Shown piece after piece: positions 8,881-17,357 of a stretch of 64,000 bases of DNA. How positions within the stretch are numbered: position 1 is the stretch's first letter; every line of letters begins with the position of its first letter. Origin of the DNA: Streptomyces sp. MMG1121 (lineage in GTDB: Bacteria; Actinomycetota; Actinomycetes; Streptomycetales; Streptomycetaceae). The DNA lies in NCBI RefSeq assembly GCF_001280015.1, contig NZ_LGDV01000197.1:9733-73732 (forward strand), written 5' to 3'. Position numbers and translations under genes: made by a program. Below the pieces are notes generated by a model, which was given only the letters and a program-made list of their open reading frames with translations, searched no databases and had not been told where the DNA came from.

Positions 8881-9785
8881 GCACCGCCGACCGGCTCACC
8901 GACACGCTGTACGGCCTCGGCTGGAGCACCGTCAAGAAGCTCCCCGAACCGGTCGCGGCCCGTCTCGGCCGCACCGTCGCCGACCTCGCCTGGAAGCAGC
9001 GCGGCAAGGGGGTGAAGCGGCTGAAGAGCAACTACGCGCGCGTGGTGCCCGACGCCACCCCCGAGCGTCTCGCCGAGCTCTCGCGCGCGGGCATGCGCTC
9101 GTACCTGCGCTACTGGATGGAGTCCTTCCGGCTGCCGGCCTGGAGCACCGAGCGTGTGAAGAGCGGCTTCGACCCCAAGGACATCGACCGCCTCACCGAC
9201 GGCCTCGCCTCCGGCCGGGGCGTGGTCCTCGCCCTGCCGCACCTGGCCAACTGGGACCTGGCCGGCGCCTGGGTCACCACCAAGCTGGAGACGCCGTTCA
9301 CGACGGTCGCCGAGCGGCTGAAGCCCGAGAGCCTCTACGACCGTTTCGTCGCCTACCGCGAGGGCCTCGGCATGGAGGTCCTGCCGCACAGCGGGGGCTC
9401 CGCCTTCGGCACCCTGGCCCGGCGGCTGCGCGAGGGCGGCCTGGTCTGCCTGGTCGCCGACCGGGACCTGTCCGCCTCCGGGGTCGAGGTCGACTTCTTC
9501 GGCGAGCAGGCCCGGATGCCCGCGGGCCCGGCACTGCTCGCCCAGCAGACCGGCGCGCTGCTGCTGCCGGTCACGCTCTGGTACGACGACTCGCCGGTCA
9601 TGAAGGGGCAGGTGCATCCCCCGATCGAGGTTCCCGAGTCAGGCACGCGCGCGGAGAAGACGTCCGTGATGACACAGGCGCTGGCCGACGCCTTCGCCAC
9701 CGGGATCGCCGACCATCCGGAGGACTGGCACATGCTGCAGCGCTTGTGGCTCGCCGACCTCGACCCCGCGAAGGGACCCTCGTGA
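8877..9785 (+). CDS. PIM-type lipid acyltransferase (LpxL/HtrB superfamily)
   Basis: A 302-residue membrane-associated acyltransferase. The acyltransferase motif appears as LPHLANWDLAG (H-x4-D; about residues 120-130), followed by a conserved CLVADRDLSASGV segment. By family and position it is the counterpart of the mycobacterial acyltransferase PatA, which acylates the mannose of phosphatidylinositol mannoside. The GTG start overlaps the pgsA stop (GTGA), and its stop overlaps the next GTG, so three lipid genes are translationally coupled. Substrate is inferred from context. Confidence 0.88.
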   Translation: MSTADRLTDTLYGLGWSTVKKLPEPVAARLGRTVADLAWKQRGKGVKRLKSNYARVVPDATPERLAELSRAGMRSYLRYWMESFRLPAWSTERVKSGFDPKDIDRLTDGLASGRGVVLALPHLANWDLAGAWVTTKLETPFTTVAERLKPESLYDRFVAYREGLGMEVLPHSGGSAFGTLARRLREGGLVCLVADRDLSASGVEVDFFGEQARMPAGPALLAQQTGALLLPVTLWYDDSPVMKGQVHPPIEVPESGTRAEKTSVMTQALADAFATGIADHPEDWHMLQRLWLADLDPAKGPS

Positions 9786-10945
9786 GAATCGGGATCGTCT
9801 GCCCGTACTCCTGGGACGTGCCCGGCGGCGTCCAGTTCCACATCCGCGATCTCGCCGAGTACTTCATCCGGCTCGGCCACGAGGTGTCCGTCCTCGCCCC
9901 GGCCGACGACGACACCCCGCTGCCGCCGTACGTCGTCTCGGCCGGCCGCGCGGTACCGGTGCCCTACAACGGCTCGGTGGCCCGGCTCAACTTCGGTTTC
10001 CTGTCGGCCGCGCGGGTACGGCGCTGGCTGCACGAGGGCGCCTTCGACGTCGTCCACATCCACGAGCCGACGTCGCCGTCGCTGGGACTGCTGACCTGCT
10101 GGGCGGCCCAGGGCCCGATCGTGGCCACGTTCCACACCTCCAACCCCCGCTCGCGCGCGATGATCGCGGCGTACTCGATCCTGCAGGCCGCCCTGGAGAA
10201 GATCAGCGCGCGGATCGCGGTCAGCGAGTACGCCCGCCGCACCCTGGTCGAGCACCTCGGCGGGGACGCGGTGGTCATCCCCAACGGCGTCGACGTGGAC
10301 TTCTTCGCCAAGGCCGAGCCGAAGCCGGAGTGGCAGGGCGACACGATCGGCTTCATCGGCCGGATCGACGAGCCCCGCAAGGGCTTGCCGGTCCTGATGA
10401 AGGCCCTGCCGAGGATCCTGGCAACCCGCCCGCAGGCGCGCCTTCTGGTCGCGGGGCGGGGCGACGAGGAAGCGGCCGTGGAGGATCTCCCCAAGGAGCT
10501 GCGCGCGCGCGTGGAGTTCCTCGGCATGATCAGCGACGAGGACAAGGCGCGCTTCCTGCGCAGCGTCGACCTGTACGTCGCGCCGAACACCGGCGGCGAG
10601 AGCTTCGGCATCATCCTGGTCGAGGCGATGTCGGCGGGCGCACCCGTGCTCGCCTCCGACCTGGACGCCTTCGTACAGGTCCTCGACCAGGGCGAGGCGG
10701 GCGAGGTCTTCGCCAACGAGAACGCCGACGCGCTCGCCGAGGCGGCCGTACGGCTGCTGGCCGACCCCGAGCGCCGCGCCGCCCTGAGCGAGCGCGGCAG
10801 CACCCATGTGCGGCGCTTCGACTGGTCGACGGTCGGCGCGGACATCCTGTCGGTCTACGAGACGGTGACGGCCGGCGCGGCAGCGGTCGCGGCGGACGAG
10901 CGGACGACCGGGTTCCGGGCCAGGTTCGGCCTGGCACGGGACTGA
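9782..10945 (+). CDS. pimA: Phosphatidylinositol alpha-mannosyltransferase (GT4)
   Basis: A 387-residue GT-B-fold glycosyltransferase expected to transfer mannose from GDP-mannose to phosphatidylinositol at the inner face of the membrane. The start RIGIVCPYSWDVPGGVQ has the glycine-rich acceptor loop of PimA. The C-terminal half has IGRIDEPRKGLPVL and the donor-site ENTGGESFGIILVEAM-like segment (about 265-285), with the two-Glu EX7E pattern of GT4 retaining enzymes. Length matches PimA (about 380). The GTG start overlaps the preceding stop. Confidence 0.9.
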   Translation: MRIGIVCPYSWDVPGGVQFHIRDLAEYFIRLGHEVSVLAPADDDTPLPPYVVSAGRAVPVPYNGSVARLNFGFLSAARVRRWLHEGAFDVVHIHEPTSPSLGLLTCWAAQGPIVATFHTSNPRSRAMIAAYSILQAALEKISARIAVSEYARRTLVEHLGGDAVVIPNGVDVDFFAKAEPKPEWQGDTIGFIGRIDEPRKGLPVLMKALPRILATRPQARLLVAGRGDEEAAVEDLPKELRARVEFLGMISDEDKARFLRSVDLYVAPNTGGESFGIILVEAMSAGAPVLASDLDAFVQVLDQGEAGEVFANENADALAEAAVRLLADPERRAALSERGSTHVRRFDWSTVGADILSVYETVTAGAAAVAADERTTGFRARFGLARD

Positions 10946-11061
10946 GCCGCGCCACCCTGGCGACGCGAGGGCGCCGAGGCCCGCGTGGGCAGGGTTTCCC
11001 GGGCCGCGCGGACCGTCGCGAAGAGCCGTCGGCGGGCGGGATCGACCGCACCCGGGGCGGT

Positions 11062-11092
11062 GGACCGGGTGAAGGGCCCCCGGGGCCGGTCC
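11062..11092 (+). terminator. Possible terminator after the PIM lipid operon
   Basis: GGACCGG at 11062-11068 pairs with CCGGTCC at 11086-11092; the loop contains a further GGGCCCC fold. It lies in the 194-bp gap after pimA. There is no T-tract. Confidence 0.35.
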
Positions 11093-11139
11093 GGGGTTTG
11101 CCGTGCGGGGCGTCGGACGGCAGCCGATAGCCTTCGGCC

Positions 11140-11682
11140 GTGACCGCAACCCTCATCTGGATCCTCGTCGTCCTCGTCGCGATCGGGCTGTACCTGAGCT
11201 GGACGGCCGGGCGGCTGGACCGGCTGCACGTGCGGATGGACGCCGCGCGGGCCGCGCTCGACGCACAGCTGCTGCGGCGGGCCTCCGTGACCCAGGAACT
11301 GGCCACCTCGGGCGTGCTGGACCCGGCCGCCTCCATCGTGCTGTACGAGGCCGCGCACGCGGCCCGGCAGGCGGAGGAGGAGCAGCGCGAGGTCGCCGAG
11401 AGCGAGCTGAGCCAGGCGTTGCGCGCGGTCTTCGAGGACCCGGCGCAGGTGGAGGTCGTACGCGAGGCCCCGGGCGGCGAGGAGGCGGCCCATGAGCTGG
11501 CCGAGGCCGTCCGCCGGGTCCCGATGGCCCGCCGCTTCCACAACGACGCCGTGGGGGCCGCCCGCAGGCTCCGCGAGCACCGCAAGGTCCGCTGGTTCCG
11601 GCTCGCCGGCCACGCCCCGTTCCCGCTGGCCTTCGAGATGGACGACGAGCCGCCCGCGGCCCTGGCGGAGCGGGAGGGCTGA
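11140..11682 (+). CDS. LemA-like membrane-anchored protein
   Basis: A 180-residue protein with one N-terminal transmembrane helix (LIWILVVLVAIGLYLSW, residues 4-20) followed by a long Ala/Glu/Arg-rich helical region. The pattern GRLDRLHVRMDAARAALDAQ, then RFHNDAVGAARRLRE and a C-terminal hydrophobic FPLAF patch resembles LemA proteins (helical bundle, N-terminal anchor, YN-A-V motif). Function is unknown in this family. GTG start at 11140; 145 bp from pdxS. Confidence 0.7.
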   Translation: MTATLIWILVVLVAIGLYLSWTAGRLDRLHVRMDAARAALDAQLLRRASVTQELATSGVLDPAASIVLYEAAHAARQAEEEQREVAESELSQALRAVFEDPAQVEVVREAPGGEEAAHELAEAVRRVPMARRFHNDAVGAARRLREHRKVRWFRLAGHAPFPLAFEMDDEPPAALAEREG

Positions 11683-11731
11683 GGCCGTCCGGGGCCGGGG
11701 AGCGGGACGCCTGAACGCCTGGTGAACAAAA

Positions 11732-11775
11732 GGATCCACCGGCTTCCCATTGGCCCTTGCTGTGGCCTGGTCCAC
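11732..11775 (+). promoter_or_regulatory. Possible MocR/PdxR-type direct-repeat site upstream of pdxS
   Basis: GGATCCAC (11732-11739) and GGTCCAC (11769-11775) form an imperfect direct repeat about 37 bp apart in the pdxS upstream region; read on the other strand they give GTGG-A-T/C-C. Actinobacterial PdxR regulators of pdxST recognise GTGG-containing direct repeats. No PdxR gene is in this window, so this is tentative. Confidence 0.25.
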
Positions 11776-11827
11776 TCGCGTTTCCTCGGTGGGGCAGAAA
11801 CCCTCTTTCCCTTCAGTGAGGTCACCC

Positions 11828-12733
11828 GTGTCCACCATCGACAACCAGGCTCCCGAGACCGGTACCGCCCGTGTGAAGCGCGGCATGGCCGAGCAGCTCA
11901 AGGGCGGCGTGATCATGGACGTCGTCACGCCGGAGCAGGCGAAGATCGCCGAGGACGCGGGCGCCGTCGCCGTCATGGCGCTGGAGCGGGTCCCGGCCGA
12001 CATCCGCAAGGACGGCGGCGTGGCCCGCATGTCCGACCCGGACATGATCGAGGGCATCATCGACGCCGTCTCGATCCCGGTCATGGCCAAGTCCCGCATC
12101 GGCCACTTCGTCGAGGCCCAGGTGCTGCAGTCCCTCGGTGTCGACTACATCGACGAGTCCGAGGTCCTCACCCCGGCCGACGAGGTCAACCACTCCGACA
12201 AGTGGTCCTTCACCACCCCGTTCGTCTGTGGTGCCACCAACCTGGGCGAGGCCCTGCGCCGCATCGCCGAGGGCGCCGCGATGATCCGCTCCAAGGGCGA
12301 GGCCGGCACCGGCAACGTCGTGGAGGCGGTCCGTCACCTGCGCCAGATCAAGAACGAGATCGCCAGGCTGCGCGGCTTCGACAACCACGAGCTGTACGCC
12401 GCCGCCAAGGAGCTGCGCGCCCCGTACGAGCTGGTCAAGGAGGTCGCCGAGCTGGGCAAGCTCCCGGTCGTGCTGTTCTCCGCCGGCGGCGTGGCCACCC
12501 CGGCCGACGCGGCCCTGATGCGTCAGCTCGGCGCCGAGGGCGTGTTCGTCGGCTCCGGCATCTTCAAGTCCGGCGACCCGGCCAAGCGCGCCGCCGCCAT
12601 CGTGAAGGCCACCACCTTCTACGACGACCCGAAGATCATCGCGGACGCGTCCCGCAACCTCGGCGAGGCCATGGTCGGCATCAACTGCGACACCCTCCCC
12701 GAGACCGAGCGCTACGCCAACCGCGGCTGGTAA
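11828..12733 (+). CDS. pdxS: Pyridoxal 5'-phosphate synthase lyase subunit PdxS
   Basis: Synthase subunit of the DXP-independent vitamin B6 pathway: makes PLP from ribose 5-phosphate, glyceraldehyde 3-phosphate and ammonia supplied by PdxT. 301 residues. The two catalytic lysines are visible in [14 protein letters not shown] (about residue 88) and [12 protein letters not shown] (about residue 156), and the barrel phosphate-binding sequences [13 protein letters not shown] and [12 protein letters not shown] are intact. The GTG at 11828 has GAGG 8-11 nt upstream. It is followed after 7 bp by pdxT, with which it forms the dodecameric complex. Confidence 0.96.
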   Translation: MSTIDNQAPETGTARVKRGMAEQLKGGVIMDVVTPEQAKIAEDAGAVAVMALERVPADIRKDGGVARMSDPDMIEGIIDAVSIPVMAKSRIGHFVEAQVLQSLGVDYIDESEVLTPADEVNHSDKWSFTTPFVCGATNLGEALRRIAEGAAMIRSKGEAGTGNVVEAVRHLRQIKNEIARLRGFDNHELYAAAKELRAPYELVKEVAELGKLPVVLFSAGGVATPADAALMRQLGAEGVFVGSGIFKSGDPAKRAAAIVKATTFYDDPKIIADASRNLGEAMVGINCDTLPETERYANRGW

Positions 12734-12740
12734 TCACCCC

Positions 12741-13343
12741 ATGAACACTCCTGTCATAGGCGTCCTGGCTCTCCAGGGCGACGTACGGGAGCACCTCATC
12801 GCCCTGGCCGCGGCCGACGCCGTGGCCAGGCCGGTGCGGCGCCCCGAGGAACTCGCCGAGGTGGACGGCCTCGTCCTGCCCGGCGGCGAGTCCACGACCA
12901 TCTCCAAGCTGGCCGTCCTCTTCGGAGTGATGGAGCCCCTCCGCGCGCGCGTGCGCGACGGCATGCCCGTCTACGGCACCTGCGCGGGCATGATCATGCT
13001 CGCCGACAAGATCCTCGACCCGCGCTCGGGCCAGGAGACCATCGGCGGCATCGACATGATCGTGCGCCGCAACGCCTTCGGACGTCAGAACGAGTCCTTC
13101 GAGGCGGCGGTCGACGTCAGGGGCGTCGAGGGCGATCCTGTAGAGGGCGTCTTCATCCGTGCCCCCTGGGTGGAGTCCGTGGGCGCCGGGGCCGAGGTGC
13201 TCGCCGAGCACGAGGGCCACATCGTCGCCGTACGCCAGGGCCATGTGCTCGCCACGTCGTTCCACCCGGAACTGACCGGCGACCACCGCGTTCACTCCTT
13301 GTTCGTCGACATGGTGCGCGCAAGCAGGGCGGCGGAGGCCTAG
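12741..13343 (+). CDS. pdxT: Pyridoxal 5'-phosphate synthase glutaminase subunit PdxT
   Basis: Hydrolyses glutamine and channels ammonia to PdxS. 200 residues, usual for the family. The class I glutaminase features are complete: LPGGESTTI, nucleophile Cys in YGTCAGMI (about residue 79), and the His/Glu pair in SFHPELT (about residue 173). It starts 7 bp after the pdxS stop, so the pair is co-transcribed. Confidence 0.95.
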   Translation: MNTPVIGVLALQGDVREHLIALAAADAVARPVRRPEELAEVDGLVLPGGESTTISKLAVLFGVMEPLRARVRDGMPVYGTCAGMIMLADKILDPRSGQETIGGIDMIVRRNAFGRQNESFEAAVDVRGVEGDPVEGVFIRAPWVESVGAGAEVLAEHEGHIVAVRQGHVLATSFHPELTGDHRVHSLFVDMVRASRAAEA

Positions 13344-13394
13344 TAGGATCTCTGGCGTTCGTATAGAGATGGGTTACGCGAAGGAGACAGGCAG

Positions 13395-14147
13395 ATGTCC
13401 GGCCACTCTAAATGGGCCACGACGAAGCACAAGAAGGCCGTGATCGACGCCAAGCGCGGCAAGCTCTTCGCGAAGCTGATCAAGAACATCGAGGTCGCCG
13501 CGCGGATGGGTGGCGTCGACCTCGAGGGCAACCCGACGCTCTACGACGCCGTCCAGAAGGCCAAGAAGCAGTCGGTGCCCAACAAGAACATCGACTCCGC
13601 GATCAAGCGCGGTGGTGGTCTCGAGGCCGGTGGCGCCGACTACGAGACGATCATGTACGAGGGCTACGGCCCCAACGGTGTCGCGGTGCTCATCGAGTGC
13701 CTCACCGACAACCGCAACCGTGCCGCCTCCGACGTCCGCGTCGCCATGACCCGCAACGGCGGGAACATGGCCGACCCCGGCTCGGTGTCGTACCTGTTCA
13801 ACCGCAAGGGCGTCGTCATCGTCCCCAAGGGCGAGCTGACCGAGGACGACGTGCTCGGCGCCGTCCTGGACGCCGGCGCCGAGGAGGTCAACGACCTCGG
13901 CGAGTCCTTCGAGGTGCTCAGTGAGGCCACCGACATGGTCGCGGTCCGCACGGCCCTCCAGGAGGCCGGCATCGACTACGACTCGGCCGAGGCCAACTTC
14001 GTCCCGACCATGCAGGTCGAGCTGGACGAGGAGGGCGCCAAGAGGATCTTCAAGCTGATCGACGCGCTCGAGGACAGCGACGACGTGCAGAACGTGTTCG
14101 CCAACTTCGACGTCAGCGACGAGATCATGGAGAAGGTCGACGCGTAG
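13395..14147 (+). CDS. yebC: YebC/PmpR family protein (TACO1-like)
   Basis: A 250-residue cytoplasmic protein starting [15 protein letters not shown], the hallmark N-terminus of the family. Members have been described as transcriptional regulators, and newer work on some members links them to translation of proline-rich stretches; the role here cannot be told from sequence. AAGGAGA lies just upstream of the ATG. The position directly before ruvCAB is conserved across bacteria. A hairpin terminator follows. Confidence 0.93.
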   Translation: MSGHSKWATTKHKKAVIDAKRGKLFAKLIKNIEVAARMGGVDLEGNPTLYDAVQKAKKQSVPNKNIDSAIKRGGGLEAGGADYETIMYEGYGPNGVAVLIECLTDNRNRAASDVRVAMTRNGGNMADPGSVSYLFNRKGVVIVPKGELTEDDVLGAVLDAGAEEVNDLGESFEVLSEATDMVAVRTALQEAGIDYDSAEANFVPTMQVELDEEGAKRIFKLIDALEDSDDVQNVFANFDVSDEIMEKVDA

Positions 14148-14163
14148 CGCGCACAACTTGCCC

Positions 14164-14195
14164 ACGGGCCGACGGGACACACCCCGTCGGCCCGT
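14164..14195 (+). terminator. Hairpin terminator after yebC
   Basis: Perfect 13-bp stem (14164-14176 with 14183-14195; arm ACGGGCCGACGGG) and a 6-nt ACACAC loop. It sits 17 bp after the yebC stop and separates yebC from ruvC. T-poor tail, as usual in Streptomyces. Confidence 0.7.
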
Positions 14196-14284
14196 CGCGT
14201 TGTACGGCGTTGTCAGTGACACCCGATAGCCTGCACGAACAGGCGATCGGGAGATGATCGGCAAGTGCTCGGAGGGAGGGGCGC

Positions 14285-14824
14285 GTGCGCGTACTGGGGG
14301 TGGACCCCGGGCTGACCCGGTGCGGTGTCGGCGTCGTCGAGGGGGTCGCGGGCAGGCCGCTGACGATGCTCGGCGTGGGAGTCGTCCGCACGCCCGCGGA
14401 CGCCGAACTCAGCCACCGCCTGCTCGCCGTCGAAGAGGGCATAGAGCAGTGGCTGGACGAGCACCGGCCCGAGTTCGTCGCCGTGGAGCGCGTCTTCAGC
14501 CAGCACAACGTGCGCACGGTGATGGGCACGGCCCAGGCCAGCGCCGTAGCCATGCTGTGCGCCGCCCGGCGCGGCATCCCCGTGGCCCTGCACACCCCGA
14601 GCGAGGTCAAGGCGGCCGTCACCGGCACCGGACGTGCCGACAAGGCGCAGGTCGGCGCCATGGTCACCCGACTGCTCCGACTCGCCGCGCCCCCCAGGCC
14701 GGCCGACGCCGCAGACGCCCTCGCGCTCGCCATCTGCCACATCTGGCGCGCCCCCGCCCAGAACCGGCTCCAGCAGGCGGTCGCCCGCCACACAGCCCAC
14801 GCAACGAAAGGCCGTACGGCATGA
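14285..14824 (+). CDS. ruvC: Holliday junction endonuclease RuvC
   Basis: Cuts Holliday junctions during recombination repair. 179 residues. The RNase H-like acidic residues are visible: Asp in [12 protein letters not shown] (residue 7), Glu in [11 protein letters not shown] (about residue 68), and the C-terminal pair in [14 protein letters not shown]. The GTG at 14285 follows GGAGGGAGG. Its stop overlaps the ruvA ATG (ATGA), so the ruvCAB operon is coupled. Confidence 0.95.
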   Translation: MRVLGVDPGLTRCGVGVVEGVAGRPLTMLGVGVVRTPADAELSHRLLAVEEGIEQWLDEHRPEFVAVERVFSQHNVRTVMGTAQASAVAMLCAARRGIPVALHTPSEVKAAVTGTGRADKAQVGAMVTRLLRLAAPPRPADAADALALAICHIWRAPAQNRLQQAVARHTAHATKGRTA

Positions 14825-15426
14825 TCGCCTTCGTCAGCGGCACGGTCGCCGCGCTCGCCCCCGATGCGGCGGTCGTCGAGGTCGGCAGTGTCGGCATGGC
14901 CGTCCAGTGCACGCCGAACACGCTGTCCACGCTGCGCATCGGCCGGCCCGCCAAGCTGCACACCTCGCTCGTGGTCCGCGAGGACTCGCTGACCCTGTAC
15001 GGCTTCGCCGACGACGACGAGCGCCAGGTCTTCGAGCTGCTCCAGACCGCGAGCGGCGTCGGTCCGCGCCTGGCCCAGGCGATGCTCGCCGTGCACACCC
15101 CGGACGCGCTGCGCCGCGCCATCGCCACCGGTGACGAGAAGGCACTGACCGCCGTACCCGGCATCGGCAAGAAGGGCGCACAGAAACTGCTGCTGGAGCT
15201 GAAGGACCGGCTCGGCGAACCCGTCGGCGCCCCCGTGGTCGGCGCGCCGGTCACCCAGGGCTGGCGCGACCAGCTGCACGCGGCCCTCATCGGCCTCGGC
15301 TACGCCACCCGCGAGGCCGACGAGGCCGTCGCCGCCGTGGCCCCCCAGGCCGAAGCCGCCGGCGGCACGCCCCAGGTGGGCCGGCTGCTGAAGGCCGCCC
15401 TGCAGACCCTGAACCGCGCCCGCTGA
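14821..15426 (+). CDS. ruvA: Holliday junction branch migration protein RuvA
   Basis: DNA-binding tetramer that targets RuvB to Holliday junctions. 201 residues: N-terminal OB-fold ([12 protein letters not shown]...), two helix-hairpin-helix motifs ([13 protein letters not shown] and [16 protein letters not shown], about 80-130), a flexible linker rich in Pro/Val/Gly (about 140-150), and a C-terminal RuvB-binding domain containing the [16 protein letters not shown] helix. Starts within the ruvC stop. Confidence 0.95.
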   Translation: MIAFVSGTVAALAPDAAVVEVGSVGMAVQCTPNTLSTLRIGRPAKLHTSLVVREDSLTLYGFADDDERQVFELLQTASGVGPRLAQAMLAVHTPDALRRAIATGDEKALTAVPGIGKKGAQKLLLELKDRLGEPVGAPVVGAPVTQGWRDQLHAALIGLGYATREADEAVAAVAPQAEAAGGTPQVGRLLKAALQTLNRAR

Positions 15427-15451
15427 CCCACGACGATCGAGGCACATGCAC

Positions 15452-16522
15452 ATGGACTGGGACGACACGGCCGACACTCCCGCCGAGGAGCGGCTCGTCG
15501 GTGCGTCCGCCGACCGGGAGGACCAGGCGGTCGAGGCCGCCCTGCGCCCCAAGGACCTCGGCGAGTTCATCGGCCAGGAGAAGGTCCGCGAACAGCTCGA
15601 CCTCGTCCTGCGCGCAGCCCGCGCGCGCGGCGCCACCGCCGACCACGTGCTGCTCTCCGGCGCGCCCGGCCTCGGCAAGACCACCCTGTCGATGATCATC
15701 GCGGCGGAGATGGGCGCCCCCATCCGCATCACCTCCGGCCCCGCCATCCAGCACGCCGGCGACCTCGCGGCCATCCTCTCCTCCCTCCGGGAGGGCGAGG
15801 TCCTCTTCCTCGACGAGATCCACCGCATGTCCCGGCCCGCCGAGGAGATGCTGTACATGGCGATGGAGGACTTCCGCGTCGACGTCATCGTCGGCAAGGG
15901 CCCCGGTGCCACCGCCATCCCGCTCGAGCTGCCCCCGTTCACCCTGGTCGGCGCCACCACGCGCGCGGGCCTGCTGCCGCCCCCGCTGCGCGACCGCTTC
16001 GGCTTCACCGCACACATGGAGTTCTACGAGCCGCACGAGCTGGAGCGGGTCGTGCACCGCTCGGCGCAGCTGCTGGACGTCGAGATCGAGCCGGACGGCG
16101 CCACCGAGATCGCCGGCCGTTCCCGCGGCACGCCGCGCATCGCCAACCGTCTGCTGCGCCGCGTCCGTGACTACGCGCAGGTCAAGGCGGACGGCCTGAT
16201 CACCAGGGAGATCGCCGCAGCCGCCCTCGCCGTCTACGAGGTGGACCCCCGCGGACTCGACCGGCTGGACCGGGCCGTCCTCCAGGCCCTGCTGAAACTG
16301 TTCGGCGGCGGCCCGGTCGGGCTCTCCACGCTCGCCGTCGCGGTGGGCGAGGAGCGGGAGACCGTCGAGGAGGTCGCCGAACCGTTCCTCGTCCGGGAGG
16401 GCCTGCTCGCCCGTACCCCGCGCGGCCGGGTCGCCACGCCGGCCGCCTGGGCGCACCTGGGTCTGACCCCGCCGCACGCGTCAGCTGGGGGAAGCGGACA
16501 ACAGGACCTGTTCGGGACCTGA
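15452..16522 (+). CDS. ruvB: Holliday junction ATPase RuvB
   Basis: AAA+ hexameric motor that drives branch migration with RuvA. 356 residues from the ATG at 15452; the ATG at 15446 (two codons longer) is equally in frame, but GAGG at 15439-15442 is better spaced for 15452. Walker A is GAPGLGKTT, Walker B LFLDEIHR, sensor 1/arginine finger region GATTRAG. The C-terminal winged helix (about 270-340) ends [14 protein letters not shown]. Third gene of ruvCAB. Confidence 0.95.
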   Translation: MDWDDTADTPAEERLVGASADREDQAVEAALRPKDLGEFIGQEKVREQLDLVLRAARARGATADHVLLSGAPGLGKTTLSMIIAAEMGAPIRITSGPAIQHAGDLAAILSSLREGEVLFLDEIHRMSRPAEEMLYMAMEDFRVDVIVGKGPGATAIPLELPPFTLVGATTRAGLLPPPLRDRFGFTAHMEFYEPHELERVVHRSAQLLDVEIEPDGATEIAGRSRGTPRIANRLLRRVRDYAQVKADGLITREIAAAALAVYEVDPRGLDRLDRAVLQALLKLFGGGPVGLSTLAVAVGEERETVEEVAEPFLVREGLLARTPRGRVATPAAWAHLGLTPPHASAGGSGQQDLFGT

Positions 16523-16591
16523 CGGCGCCGTGATGCCTTTGTGACAGCGAAGGCATTGGCCGGGGCAGGAACCCAGGTGCCATGCTGAGCG

Positions 16592-16621
16592 TTGTTCCAT
16601 GCGCGCGGACTCGCTTAGACT
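16592..16621 (+). promoter_or_regulatory. Probable promoter for yajC-secDF
   Basis: TTGTTC (16592-16597) and TAGACT (16616-16621) with an 18-bp spacer, about 90 bp upstream of yajC. This fits the housekeeping sigma consensus well. Confidence 0.45.
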
Positions 16622-16710
16622 CCGCCGATGCCGCCCTTGCGGGTGGCGCCGACCACACCCCCGTCAACAGGCCGCTCTCCGTCGCGGTCGCGCGAAGGAA
16701 ATTCCGTCCC

Positions 16711-17214
16711 GTGAATGCCTTTACCCTTCTCCCCTTCATCGTGCTCATCGCGGCCATGTTCCTGATGACACGTTCGGCCAAGAAGAAGCAGCAGCAGGCC
16801 GCCAGCATGCGGAACGAGATGCAGCCCGGCTCCGGTGTCCGCACGATCGGGGGGATGTACGCGACGGTCAAGGAGGTCAACGAGGAGACGGTCCTCCTCG
16901 ACGCCGCCCCCGGTGTCGACCTCCTCTTCGCCAAGAACGCGATCGGCGCCGTTCTCGCGGACGACGAGTACAACCGCATCGTCCACGGCATCGAGCACGA
17001 CCTGAAGTCCGACACCGACATCGTCCCGGACGACGCGTCCTCCCTCACCGAGACCGACGAGTCCGACTCGCCCGCTGCCGCCGCCTCCGACGACAAGGCC
17101 GTCGACCTCGGTAAGAAGGACATCGCCGAGGACAGCACCGACGCGGCCGAGGCCGCCGAGGCCAAGGCCGACGACGAGCCGAAGAAGACCGACGGCGACT
17201 CCGACGCGAAGTAG
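16711..17214 (+). CDS. yajC: Preprotein translocase accessory subunit YajC
   Basis: Small single-span membrane partner of SecDF. 167 residues: one N-terminal helix (FTLLPFIVLIAAMFLMTR, about 4-21), a basic RSAKKKQQQ stop-transfer patch, the conserved MQPGSGVRTIGGMYATV core (about 36-55), and an acidic, Ala/Asp-rich C-terminal tail of about 70 residues that is longer than in most bacteria. GTG start at 16711 after GAAGGA. Confidence 0.92.
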   Translation: MNAFTLLPFIVLIAAMFLMTRSAKKKQQQAASMRNEMQPGSGVRTIGGMYATVKEVNEETVLLDAAPGVDLLFAKNAIGAVLADDEYNRIVHGIEHDLKSDTDIVPDDASSLTETDESDSPAAAASDDKAVDLGKKDIAEDSTDAAEAAEAKADDEPKKTDGDSDAK

Positions 17215-17220
17215 TCACGC

Positions 17221-17266
17221 CCCGGTGGTGCGCTACGCGGCATAATCCGCCCCGCGCACCACCGGG
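17221..17266 (+). terminator. Hairpin between yajC and secD
   Basis: Perfect 13-bp stem (17221-17233 with 17254-17266; arm CCCGGTGGTGCGC) around a 20-nt loop that contains CATAAT. It starts 7 bp after the yajC stop. It may attenuate read-through into secD or protect the yajC 3' end; the CATAAT in the loop could be a -10 for secD. Confidence 0.45.
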
Positions 17267-17357
17267 CGCGTCTGTTTCCCGTTCGGGGAACCCGACACCA
17301 TGTCATGGCCGACCGCGCCGACCGGGCGCGGGGCGGCCCGAGAGGGAGTACGAGAAG

